From contig NZ_JAZAQF010000006.1 of assembly GCF_043235035.1 (NCBI RefSeq), positions 1 to 64,000 on the forward strand: a DNA stretch of 64,000 nucleotides, read 5' to 3'. The position numbers and the translations under genes are program-made. Within the stretch, counting starts at the first letter, position 1, and each line of letters opens with the position of its first letter. Below are positions 15,475-24,158 of the stretch, piece by piece. A model generated the notes under the pieces. It saw only the letters and a list, made by a program, of their open reading frames with translations. It had not been told where the DNA came from and made no database searches. The stretch is from CACIAM-69d sp001698445. GTDB taxonomy: Bacteria; Cyanobacteriota; Cyanobacteriia; CACIAM-69d.

Positions 15475-17580
15475 ATGGTGAAAGTTGTCATCCTCGGTGG
15501 TGGTATTGCTGGAATGAGCGCCGCCCACGAGTTAATTGAGCGGGGCTTTGCCGTTGAAGTGTATGAACTCAAAAGCATTGCCGGCGGCAAGGCCCGCAGC
15601 ATCAAAGTGCCAGATAGCGCCGCCCCAGGCAAACAGCCTTTGCCGGGTGAGCATGGGTTTCGCTTCTTTCCCAGCTTTTATCGGCATGTGACCGACACCA
15701 TGAAGCGCATTCCTTACCAGCCTCCTCAGGGTGGAAAATTGCGTAGGGTTTTTGACAATTTGGTGGACACAACTCGGCTAGCATTGGCCCAATATGAGGA
15801 TCACAAAAACCTCATTATCCTGCCCGATCGCTTTCCCCAAAGCCTAGGAGACCTAATCCTCATTTTTCAGGCTTTGCTGCAAGGAGCAACCGCTGACCTC
15901 TTACCGGGTGAATTGGAGTTCTTTGCGGAGCGAGTTTTCCAGCTTCTAACCTCCTGCCCAGAACGCCGCCTGGGAGAATACGAAAAAATTGGTTGGTGGG
16001 ATTATTTGGATGCCCAAAACAAGTCGATCGCCTATCAAAATTTACTGGCCCGCGGCCTGACCACTTCGCTGGTGGCCTCCCGGGCTGAATTGGCCAGCAC
16101 CAAGACCATGGGCGATATCTTCTTGCAGCTTTTGTTGGGCATTGTAGATCCCAGCAACAGCAGCGCCGATCGCGTCTTAAATGGCCCGACCAATGATGTT
16201 TGGATTGATCCCTGGCTAAAATACCTCAAGGCCCGGGGTGTGGACTATCATTTTTCCAGCCGCCTGCGTTCCATCCAAACGGAACGGGATGCCCAAGGCA
16301 ACACCAAAATTTCAGGGGCGATCGTCACTGACCTAGAAACCAAGGTCGATCGCTTTGTCACGGGTGATGTTTACATTGCTGCCTTGCCCGCAGAAATTAT
16401 CGCTGGACTGATCTCCGATGACCTGATCCAAGGCGACCCTACCTTCGCCAACCTCAAGCGCCTGGGAACCAGCACCGCCTGGATGAACGGCATTCAGTAC
16501 TATCTCAACCGAGATGTGCCCGTCACCCATGGTCACGTGCTGTATGTGGATTCCCCTTGGGCCTTAACGTCCATTTCCCAAACCAAGTTTTGGCCAGAGT
16601 TTCCCGTTGAACAATTTGGCGATGGGCAAGTCCGAGGCATCATCTCCGCCATCCCCTCCAACTGGGGTTACTTCATCAATCCAAACACCGATGAAGTGGG
16701 CGCAATTAACGGTACGTTGGGGCTGAAAATTCCCAAACCAGCCCAAATTTGCAATCCCGAGGAGATTAAGGAAGAAGTGTGGGAGCAAATGAAGCGCTCC
16801 TTGAAGGAAAAGGGGAAACCACTCCTGAAAGATGAGGATCTTCATAGCTGGTTTTTGGATCCCGATATCGTTCACAACTGCTGTGACTTAGCAACCGATC
16901 CTGACAAACTCGATGAAGTCCTGAATGGTGCATTACCTGACTTCTTCAAGGATCTATTTTTGTGGATTCATCACCAGAACCGCGAGGTTAACTTGGAGGA
17001 GATTGCTGAATATCTCAATGTGGATCAAAGCCAAGCCCGGTTGGCGGTGAATGCGCTAGTGGCAAAGGGATTTGTGGGGCCGATTCCGCTGCCGGTGCCT
17101 AACGAAAAACTGCACCTGGAGTCCTCACAGCTATCCCAGCGCTTTCATGAACGATTGGGACGAGAAAGGCTGCTCTACAAGAGCCGCATTGGCGACCCTA
17201 ACGCCAACGTCAACGGCGAACCCTTGTTGGTTAACTTGGTGAATACCTGGGTGCTGCGTCCGGAAGCCCATACCAAGATTCCCAACTTTTTCTTGGCCTC
17301 AGACTATGTGCGCACCAACACGGACTTGGCAACCATGGAAGGGGCTAATGAAGCAGCTCGCCGGGCAGTAAACGCCATCATTGATGCTTATCAAGTCAAG
17401 GCTCCCTATTGCAAAATTTGGGAATTAAAGGAACCAATTGTGTTTGCAGTTCGCCGCTGGTCAGACTACTTACGCTATAAACAGGGACTGCCTTGGAATG
17501 GAAAAGTTTCGCCCTGGTATTTGCGGCTATTCTTTCCCTTCATTGCTCTATGGCAGTTAATAAACCGTTGGTTTAGCTAG
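15475..17580 (+). CDS. FAD-dependent oxidoreductase, desaturase/amine-oxidase type
   Basis: 701 residues from ATG 15475. The N-terminus VVILGGGIAGMSAAHELIERGF is a Rossmann dinucleotide motif, followed by GGKARS and EHGFRFFPSFYRHV, as in carotenoid desaturase, hydroxysqualene dehydroxylase and related amine-oxidase-like flavoproteins. The C-terminal FAD motif is ATMEGANEAARRAVNAI. Residues about 504-535 form an extra segment (VNLEEIAEYLNVDQSQARLAVNAL) that resembles a winged-helix unit and is not part of the usual fold. The length, about 150 above ordinary desaturases, reflects such insertions. The substrate is unknown; a terpenoid is a guess from family. The gene is flanked by long gaps and appears alone. 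Confidence 0.8.
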   Translation: MVKVVILGGGIAGMSAAHELIERGFAVEVYELKSIAGGKARSIKVPDSAAPGKQPLPGEHGFRFFPSFYRHVTDTMKRIPYQPPQGGKLRRVFDNLVDTTRLALAQYEDHKNLIILPDRFPQSLGDLILIFQALLQGATADLLPGELEFFAERVFQLLTSCPERRLGEYEKIGWWDYLDAQNKSIAYQNLLARGLTTSLVASRAELASTKTMGDIFLQLLLGIVDPSNSSADRVLNGPTNDVWIDPWLKYLKARGVDYHFSSRLRSIQTERDAQGNTKISGAIVTDLETKVDRFVTGDVYIAALPAEIIAGLISDDLIQGDPTFANLKRLGTSTAWMNGIQYYLNRDVPVTHGHVLYVDSPWALTSISQTKFWPEFPVEQFGDGQVRGIISAIPSNWGYFINPNTDEVGAINGTLGLKIPKPAQICNPEEIKEEVWEQMKRSLKEKGKPLLKDEDLHSWFLDPDIVHNCCDLATDPDKLDEVLNGALPDFFKDLFLWIHHQNREVNLEEIAEYLNVDQSQARLAVNALVAKGFVGPIPLPVPNEKLHLESSQLSQRFHERLGRERLLYKSRIGDPNANVNGEPLLVNLVNTWVLRPEAHTKIPNFFLASDYVRTNTDLATMEGANEAARRAVNAIIDAYQVKAPYCKIWELKEPIVFAVRRWSDYLRYKQGLPWNGKVSPWYLRLFFPFIALWQLINRWFS

Positions 17581-17604
17581 CGCTGGTCTGCGATAGAGGA
17601 GTCG

Positions 17605-17655
17605 TCGATCACGATTTGATGTTAATATCACCTACTGATGTCTAATCGTGATCGA
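17605..17655. repeat. 12-bp inverted repeat after the oxidoreductase gene
   Basis: TCGATCACGATT (17605-17616) and AATCGTGATCGA (17644-17655) are perfect reverse complements with 27 bases between. They could form a 3' structure or terminator. The rest of the 17581-17957 gap is AT-rich with no gene seen. Confidence 0.55.
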
Positions 17656-17957
17656 TGTCATAATATCTAGTTTGAACATTGATTACCAATCTAAATTCGA
17701 TCCAAGCTCGATACAATCAATCGCTTCAGTTGGCAGGTTGTTATTCGATAAATCCATAAACCCAGATTGATTGATTTGAAAAACAAAAATAAAAGATTAA
17801 TAAAAATATGACAATTTAGCAAAATCAAACAATAATTTCAAATTCATGTGAATCTAAGTTCAGGGTTGACTTACAACCTTCAAGATTGATTATATTTTGA
17901 TTCTGTCCCTGTTTTGATTCTGTTTCTGTTTGTAAATTGCGCTGCCACTGAATTGCT

Positions 17958-20900
17958 ATGGATGTGTTTGCTCAATATCAAGTTTCGGAGGTTCTTTCAG
18001 CAACCGAACGGACTATTGTCTATCGGGCTGTGAAGCAACCAGAGCAAAAGCCGGTCATTTTGAAAACGGTGGCTTCTGATTATCCGAATCGGGCTGATTT
18101 GGCTAAGCTTCAGCATGAGTATGAAGTGCTCAGAGGCTTGAACTTAGAAGGAGTTGTGGAAACCTACGGAGTTGATGAAATCCAGGGTAAACCCTTTTTA
18201 GTGCTTGAGGATTTTGGAGGGTGTGACTTGACCTCTTGCCTCCAAAATCAATCGCTTTCGCTGGATGATATTCTATGGATTGGTTGTCAGTTGGCAGCAA
18301 TTTTGGGACGACTGCACAACTGCCAGATTATTCACAAAGATATTAAGCCACATAATCTAATTTTTGAGCCTAAAACTCGACAGTTAAAACTAACGGATTT
18401 TTCGATCGCCTCTCGCCTTTCTAAGGAACACCCAATCCTCAGCAGTCCCAATCTTCTAGAGGGAACGTTGCTCTATGTGTCGCCAGAGCAAACGGGACGC
18501 ATGAACCGCACGGTGGACTATCGAACCGATTTCTATTCTTTGGGTGTCACGCTCTATGAGTTATTAACGGGCCAGCTTCCTTTCCAATCCAGCGATCCCA
18601 TGGAATTGGTGCATTGCCATATTGCAAAGTCACCCATTCCGCCTCATGACCTCAATGCTCAAATTTCGCCTCAAGTGTCGGCAGTGATTTTGAAGTTGAT
18701 GGCCAAGACGGCGGAAGAACGCTACCAAAGCGCTTACGGTATTCAGCGGGACTTGGAGGAATGCCTGAGCCAGTGGCAGCGGTTTGGTTCGATCGCCCCG
18801 TTTCCTCTGGCGGAGCGCGATCAATGCGGCACGTTCAGCATTCCCCAAAAGCTCTATGGGCGGGAAATGGAAGTGCAACAGCTTTTGGATGTGTTCGATC
18901 GCGTCAGCGCGGGAAATACGGAAATGGTGCTGGTGGCGGGCTATTCCGGCATCGGCAAATCGGCTTTGGTGAATGAGGTGCATAAGCCGATCGCCCGTCA
19001 GCGTGGGTACTTCATCAGTGGCAAGTTTGACCAATTTCAACGTAATATTCCCTACGCTTCGCCTATTCAAGCATTTCGTGAATTGGCGCGACAGTTACTG
19101 ACCGAAACGGAGGAGCAAATTGCCGTTTGGCGCGCAAAATTGACCGCCGCTTTGGGCAACAATGGATCAATCATTACCGATGTGATTCCCGAACTGGAAT
19201 CGATCGTTGGTCCTCAGACCCCAGCGCCAGAATTGCCTCCTTCCGAAGCCCAAAATCGCTTCAACTTGGTTTTTCGCACCTTCATTCATGTGTTCTGCCA
19301 GGTCGATCGACCGTTGGTCATTTTTCTAGACGATTTGCAATGGGCTGATGCGGCTTCTTTGCAACTTATTGAACAATTAATGACTGATCCCGATGGGCAA
19401 TACCTGTTGATGTTGGGAGCCTATCGGGACAATGAAGTGGACTCTACGCACCCCCTGTTACGGATGCTAGGCACGATCGAAACGGAGGGAGCCAAACTGC
19501 AAACCATTACCCTCAAGCCCCTGACGCTAGATCATGTGTTGACTTTGGTGGGAGACACCTTACACCGACCACCGGAAACTGTGGAACCCATTGCCCAATT
19601 GCTGGTGCAAAAAACCCAAGGAAATCCATTTTTCTTAACGCAGTTGTTTAAATACCTCTATGTTGAAGGGGTCATTTGGTTTGAATCGGGGACGGGGCAA
19701 TGGGAATGGAGTTTTCAGCATTTGCCGCCCATTGAAATCACAGAAAATGTGATTAGTTTGATGGTTCATGAAATCCAAAAGTTGGATGTTTCTGTGCAAC
19801 GAGCGCTGCAATTAGCCGCTTGCATTGGCAACCAATTTGATTTGGATATGTTAGCCATTGTTCATGAAAAATCTACAGCGGAAACTTCTACAGATTTATG
19901 GCAAGCTCTGCAAGCAGGATTGGTTATTCCTCTGAATGCGGCTTACAAAATTCCGCAGGTGCTGGAAGATTGCAAAACAGTCACGATCACCTACAAGTTT
20001 TTGCACGATCGTGTACAGCAAGCGGCCTATTCTCTAATTCCTAATGATGAAAAACAACTTATCCATTTAACCGTGGGCCGCCTGTTGCTCAACAGCATTG
20101 AACCCGATCGGCTAGATGATTGTCTGTTTGATGTGGTGAATGCGATGAATGTGGGTTCTGTCCTCATTACGGATGCCCAAGAACAGCTACTCTTGGCGCG
20201 GCTGAATGATCGAGCAGGCAGTAAGGCTAAGGCAGCGGCGGCCTACAATTCTGCCCAAGAATACTTCGCGATGGGTCGTCAATTACTGCCGGAAAATGCC
20301 TGGGATACGGACTATGAATTAAGCCTCAGTCTCTACACCGAAAGTGTGGAAGTTGAATATTTATTAACTCGATTTGAAGAAGCACAAATTCTTTCGGAAA
20401 TTGCCTTAGAGCGCTCGCGCTCGCTGCGCGATCGCACGAAAATCTATGAGCTAAAAATTCAGTTTCTGATCGCTGAAAACCAAATGCATAGTGCGATCGA
20501 AACAGCCTTGCCTGTCTTGGAACTGCTGGGCTATCCCTTGGTGGTTGATCCGCAATTGTTGCAACTGAATCAGCCGCTGCCGGAGTTAGACCAGTTGGCA
20601 GATTATCCAGAAATGAGCGATCGCGCTGCTCTGGCTGCCCTTGAAATCCTGATCATCATCACGGGCCCCTCTTATCAAGCAAGACCCGATTTGTTGCCCT
20701 TCATTGTCTTTCGGATGGTGAACATGTGCCTAGAGCTGGGCCATTCAGCCCTCGCTGCCTACGCCTATGGCATGTATGGATTGTTGTTGTGTGGCCCCTT
20801 AGATCAAATTGAATTGGGCTATCGATCGGGACAAATTTCTTTGCAAATTTTGGAGCAATATCCCTCGGATGCTTTGAAATGCAAAATCCACATGCTTTTC

Positions 20901-23348
20901 AATTCCTTTGTGGTTCATTGGAAAGAACCCCATCAAAATACGATTCAATTCCTTGAGCGCACAGTGCAAATGGGAATGGAAACGGGCGATGTGGTTTATG
21001 CCACCTACTGCGCCATGTGGTCTTGTGGCTACATGATGTTGGTGGGAACACCCCTGACAGAAGTGGCCCGAGAGCAGCAACTGTATATCGAATTGCTCCA
21101 AAAAATTAAACAGGATCATGGCTTATATCCAGCCATGACTTGGCGACAACTCACAGAAGCCTTGGAGTCGCCAGAAACACCCACTTCTCAACTGGAAGGT
21201 CGCTATATTAATCGCCAATTGGTTTCAGAAATTCAAGCTTCTGAAAACCAAATGCTGCTTTTCTTTATCTATTTTGCAGAAACCATTCTGGCCTATGTCA
21301 TGAATGACTGGGAAGCAGCGAAAATCAAGGCAAATTTGGCTGACCAGTACCAAGCCGCCGCCACCGCTTCTATGTTGTCTGGTGGCTTCACGTTCTATGC
21401 CGCATTGGTTTATCTCAAAACCACTCAACCCAGTGACTTGACTACGCTGAATGAGGATGAACAAGATCAGCCTTCGACCTTAGAATGTTTGACGACTAAG
21501 CTGAAAAATTGGGCAAATCACGCACCAGAAAACTATCAAAGTAAATATGAATTGGTGTTGGCGGAAACGGCCCGCTGGCAAGGAGAAATCCTGCGCGCCA
21601 TGGACTATTATGATCGCGCTATCAACACGGCCCAAGCCCATAGTCGTTGGCCTGAAGTGGCGATCGCTGCTGAGCGTGCCGCTGAGCTATATCAAGATTC
21701 CGGGCGCGACAAAATTGCTAAGCAATACTGGCTGGATGCGGCTCATGCTTACGATCGCTGGGGAGCCAAAGCCAAAGTCGCCGCGCTCCAGGCCAAATCG
21801 CTGCCCTTACAAAATCTGTCGCCCCGGCGGCCGCCGACCTTGCCGCCCACGGGCACTCAGCACTCCACCCACCCCCACACAACCGCCAGCACGGTGCTGG
21901 ATATTAACACCGTAATTAAAGCGGCCCAAGCCCTTTCTGGGGAAATTGTGTTGTCGCAATTGTTAACCCAACTAACGCGACTAACCCTTGAAAATGCTGG
22001 GGCCCAAACGGGCTATTTGCTCCTCAAAGATCCTCAACAAAACAATCGGTTAACCGTGGTAGCCACCAGCCATGTGGAAGGGCAAACGGCCGTAGATGTT
22101 CCCCTGAATTGCCCCTTATCTCCGAGTTTATCTTTGCCGATTTCCCTGATTCAATACGTGCAACGAACCCAAGAATCAGTGGTTTTGGGCAACGCCATGG
22201 CTGAAGGACTATTTACCAATGATCCTTACATTGCAAATCATCAAATTCAATCGGTAATTTGTATGCCCATTACTCAGCAAGGACAGTTAATGGGCGTTCT
22301 TTATTTGGAAAATAATTTGGCGATCGATGCGTTCACACCCGATCGCTTGGAAGTGTTGCAAATTCTGATGGCACAGGCTGCTATTTCCATTGAAAACGCA
22401 CGTCTCTACCGAAACTTGGAAGATTACAGCAACAATCTGGAAAAGAAAGTGGCCGCCCGCACTCAGGAGCTGACCGAAAGAAATCAACAGTTGAAGATTA
22501 CGCTCCAAGAACTGCAGCAAACCCAAGCACAACTGATTCAAGCGGAAAAAATGTCTAGCTTGGGGCAAATGGTGGCGGGTATTGCCCATGAAATTAATAA
22601 TCCCATTAGTTTCATTATGGGTAACATTACCCACGCTCAATCCTATTTTTCGGATTTGCTGAACCTGTTGGCACTCTATGAGCAATATTCTCCCTCTATT
22701 CATCCAATCGTTCAAGAAAGAATGAAAGAAGTGGAGTTGGATTTTCTGAAAGAAGATCTGAATAATTTGTTTCACTCGATGCAAAATGGAGTTGATCGAG
22801 TTCGGCAAATTGTCCTAGGACTGCGAAATTTTTCGCGTTTGGATGAATCAGATCAAAAACGAGTCGATTTGCACGAAGGGATTGACAACACGCTGCTGAT
22901 TTTGCAGCACCGATTACAAGTACAAAGCCAACAGCCAGAAATCAGCGTGTTAAAAAATTATGGCGAAATTCCGTTGGTGAATTGCTATGCCAGCATGGTC
23001 AATCAGGTCTTTTTGAATATTTTGACCAATGCGATCGATGCCTTGCGATCGCCCGCCGGTTTTGCCTTGCAGCCAATGCCTGAAATTTCCATTGAAACTC
23101 GCAAAATTAGCGATCGAACTGTACAAATCTCCATCACTGACAACGGCCCAGGTATGGAAGAAGGTGTGCGACAAAAAATCTTTGATCCCTTCTTTACCAC
23201 AAAACCAGTGGGTGAAGGCAAGGGATTGGGCTTATCAGTGAGTTATCAAATTATTACTCAACAGCACCACGGACAACTATCCTGTCAGTCTGTACCCCAA
23301 CAGGGAGCGACATTAACGATTGAACTACCCATTGACGGCCCAGCTTGA
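17958..23348 (+). CDS. Giant Ser/Thr kinase, ATPase, GAF and histidine kinase hybrid
   Basis: 1796 residues, a multidomain sensor of the type known as HstK-like in filamentous cyanobacteria. Order: a Ser/Thr kinase domain (residues 1-275, catalytic HKDIKPHN near 125, with DFS where most kinases have DFG), an AAA-type ATPase with P-loop GYSGIGKS near 328, and a Walker-B-like IFLDDLQWADA. A long helical TPR-like part (about 700-1290) follows, then a GAF domain (about 1315-1470) and a coiled-coil. The transmitter has His1544 in AGIAHEINNPISF, an N-box NAIDAL near 1690 and a G-box GKGLGLS near 1754. No membrane helix is evident, so it is probably soluble. Its input signal is unknown. DFS occurs widely in this subfamily, so it does not by itself mean a dead kinase. 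Confidence 0.9.
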   Translation: MDVFAQYQVSEVLSATERTIVYRAVKQPEQKPVILKTVASDYPNRADLAKLQHEYEVLRGLNLEGVVETYGVDEIQGKPFLVLEDFGGCDLTSCLQNQSLSLDDILWIGCQLAAILGRLHNCQIIHKDIKPHNLIFEPKTRQLKLTDFSIASRLSKEHPILSSPNLLEGTLLYVSPEQTGRMNRTVDYRTDFYSLGVTLYELLTGQLPFQSSDPMELVHCHIAKSPIPPHDLNAQISPQVSAVILKLMAKTAEERYQSAYGIQRDLEECLSQWQRFGSIAPFPLAERDQCGTFSIPQKLYGREMEVQQLLDVFDRVSAGNTEMVLVAGYSGIGKSALVNEVHKPIARQRGYFISGKFDQFQRNIPYASPIQAFRELARQLLTETEEQIAVWRAKLTAALGNNGSIITDVIPELESIVGPQTPAPELPPSEAQNRFNLVFRTFIHVFCQVDRPLVIFLDDLQWADAASLQLIEQLMTDPDGQYLLMLGAYRDNEVDSTHPLLRMLGTIETEGAKLQTITLKPLTLDHVLTLVGDTLHRPPETVEPIAQLLVQKTQGNPFFLTQLFKYLYVEGVIWFESGTGQWEWSFQHLPPIEITENVISLMVHEIQKLDVSVQRALQLAACIGNQFDLDMLAIVHEKSTAETSTDLWQALQAGLVIPLNAAYKIPQVLEDCKTVTITYKFLHDRVQQAAYSLIPNDEKQLIHLTVGRLLLNSIEPDRLDDCLFDVVNAMNVGSVLITDAQEQLLLARLNDRAGSKAKAAAAYNSAQEYFAMGRQLLPENAWDTDYELSLSLYTESVEVEYLLTRFEEAQILSEIALERSRSLRDRTKIYELKIQFLIAENQMHSAIETALPVLELLGYPLVVDPQLLQLNQPLPELDQLADYPEMSDRAALAALEILIIITGPSYQARPDLLPFIVFRMVNMCLELGHSALAAYAYGMYGLLLCGPLDQIELGYRSGQISLQILEQYPSDALKCKIHMLFNSFVVHWKEPHQNTIQFLERTVQMGMETGDVVYATYCAMWSCGYMMLVGTPLTEVAREQQLYIELLQKIKQDHGLYPAMTWRQLTEALESPETPTSQLEGRYINRQLVSEIQASENQMLLFFIYFAETILAYVMNDWEAAKIKANLADQYQAAATASMLSGGFTFYAALVYLKTTQPSDLTTLNEDEQDQPSTLECLTTKLKNWANHAPENYQSKYELVLAETARWQGEILRAMDYYDRAINTAQAHSRWPEVAIAAERAAELYQDSGRDKIAKQYWLDAAHAYDRWGAKAKVAALQAKSLPLQNLSPRRPPTLPPTGTQHSTHPHTTASTVLDINTVIKAAQALSGEIVLSQLLTQLTRLTLENAGAQTGYLLLKDPQQNNRLTVVATSHVEGQTAVDVPLNCPLSPSLSLPISLIQYVQRTQESVVLGNAMAEGLFTNDPYIANHQIQSVICMPITQQGQLMGVLYLENNLAIDAFTPDRLEVLQILMAQAAISIENARLYRNLEDYSNNLEKKVAARTQELTERNQQLKITLQELQQTQAQLIQAEKMSSLGQMVAGIAHEINNPISFIMGNITHAQSYFSDLLNLLALYEQYSPSIHPIVQERMKEVELDFLKEDLNNLFHSMQNGVDRVRQIVLGLRNFSRLDESDQKRVDLHEGIDNTLLILQHRLQVQSQQPEISVLKNYGEIPLVNCYASMVNQVFLNILTNAIDALRSPAGFALQPMPEISIETRKISDRTVQISITDNGPGMEEGVRQKIFDPFFTTKPVGEGKGLGLSVSYQIITQQHHGQLSCQSVPQQGATLTIELPIDGPA

Positions 23349-23452
23349 GTAGTTAGGGATCTTGTCAAACTCAATGAGCCTTTGCCAAAATTTCTTAAAT
23401 TGAATGAGTTGGCCATGCGCTCATCTCAGCAGTTCATTTATGATCGATTACC

Positions 23453-24073
23453 ATGACCAGTCAATTACGAATCGGGGTGGCCGGGCCTGTGGGTTCCGGA
23501 AAAACAGCGCTGGTTGACGCTTTATGTAAAAAATTGCGCGATCAATATAGTCTGGCGGTAGTTACCAATGACATCTATACCCAAGAAGATGCTCAATTTT
23601 TAGTCCGGAGTGCTGCTCTTTCTCCTGATCGAATTGTGGGCGTGGAAACTGGCGGTTGCCCCCACACGGCCATCCGAGAAGATGCTTCCATTAACCTGGT
23701 GGCGATCGAGCAATTAGAGGCTAAATTTGCACAGGGCGATCGTCCCATTCAAATTACCTTTGTTGAAAGTGGTGGAGATAACTTGGCCGCCACCTTTAGC
23801 CCAGAGTTAGTTGATTTAACAATTTACGTGATTGATGTGGCCGCCGGTGACAAAATTCCTCGCAAAGGGGGGCCGGGTATCACCAAATCTGATCTTTTGG
23901 TAATTAATAAAATCGACTTAGCTCCCCATGTGGGTGCTGACTTAGCCATCATGGAACGGGATGCTCAAAAAATGCGAGCTGATCGCCCTTTTCTTTTCAG
24001 CAATCTGAAAACAGGCCATGGTCTGCCAGAGATTATTGGCTTTATTGAACAGCAGTTGCCCCCGGTTTCTTAG
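23453..24073 (+). CDS. ureG: Urease accessory GTPase UreG
   Basis: 206 residues, the SIMIBI-class GTPase that helps load nickel into urease with UreD, UreF and UreE. P-loop GPVGSGKT at residues 11-18, the nickel-binding CPH motif at Cys69-Pro70-His71 within VETGGCPHTAIRED, and NKIDLAPHVGADL as the guanine-specificity region. Length and order are canonical. The start is ATG 23453. No urease structural gene or other accessory gene lies in the window, so ureG is separated from its partners, as is common in cyanobacteria. It sits between two convergent sensor-kinase genes. Confidence 0.97.
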   Translation: MTSQLRIGVAGPVGSGKTALVDALCKKLRDQYSLAVVTNDIYTQEDAQFLVRSAALSPDRIVGVETGGCPHTAIREDASINLVAIEQLEAKFAQGDRPIQITFVESGGDNLAATFSPELVDLTIYVIDVAAGDKIPRKGGPGITKSDLLVINKIDLAPHVGADLAIMERDAQKMRADRPFLFSNLKTGHGLPEIIGFIEQQLPPVS

Positions 24074-24135
24074 GGGATCTCTGAACGATCAAAATTGATC
24101 AATTGCCTGACTTTAATTCATGATTAACCGGTGGG

Positions 24136-24158
24136 GTAATCCATGAGTAAAGGATTAC
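24136..24158. terminator. Weak hairpin between convergent ureG and kinase genes
   Basis: GTAATCC (24136-24142) pairs with GGATTAC (24152-24158) around a 9-base loop and overlaps the stop codon of the minus-strand kinase. No long T-tract; low support as a terminator. Confidence 0.3.
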
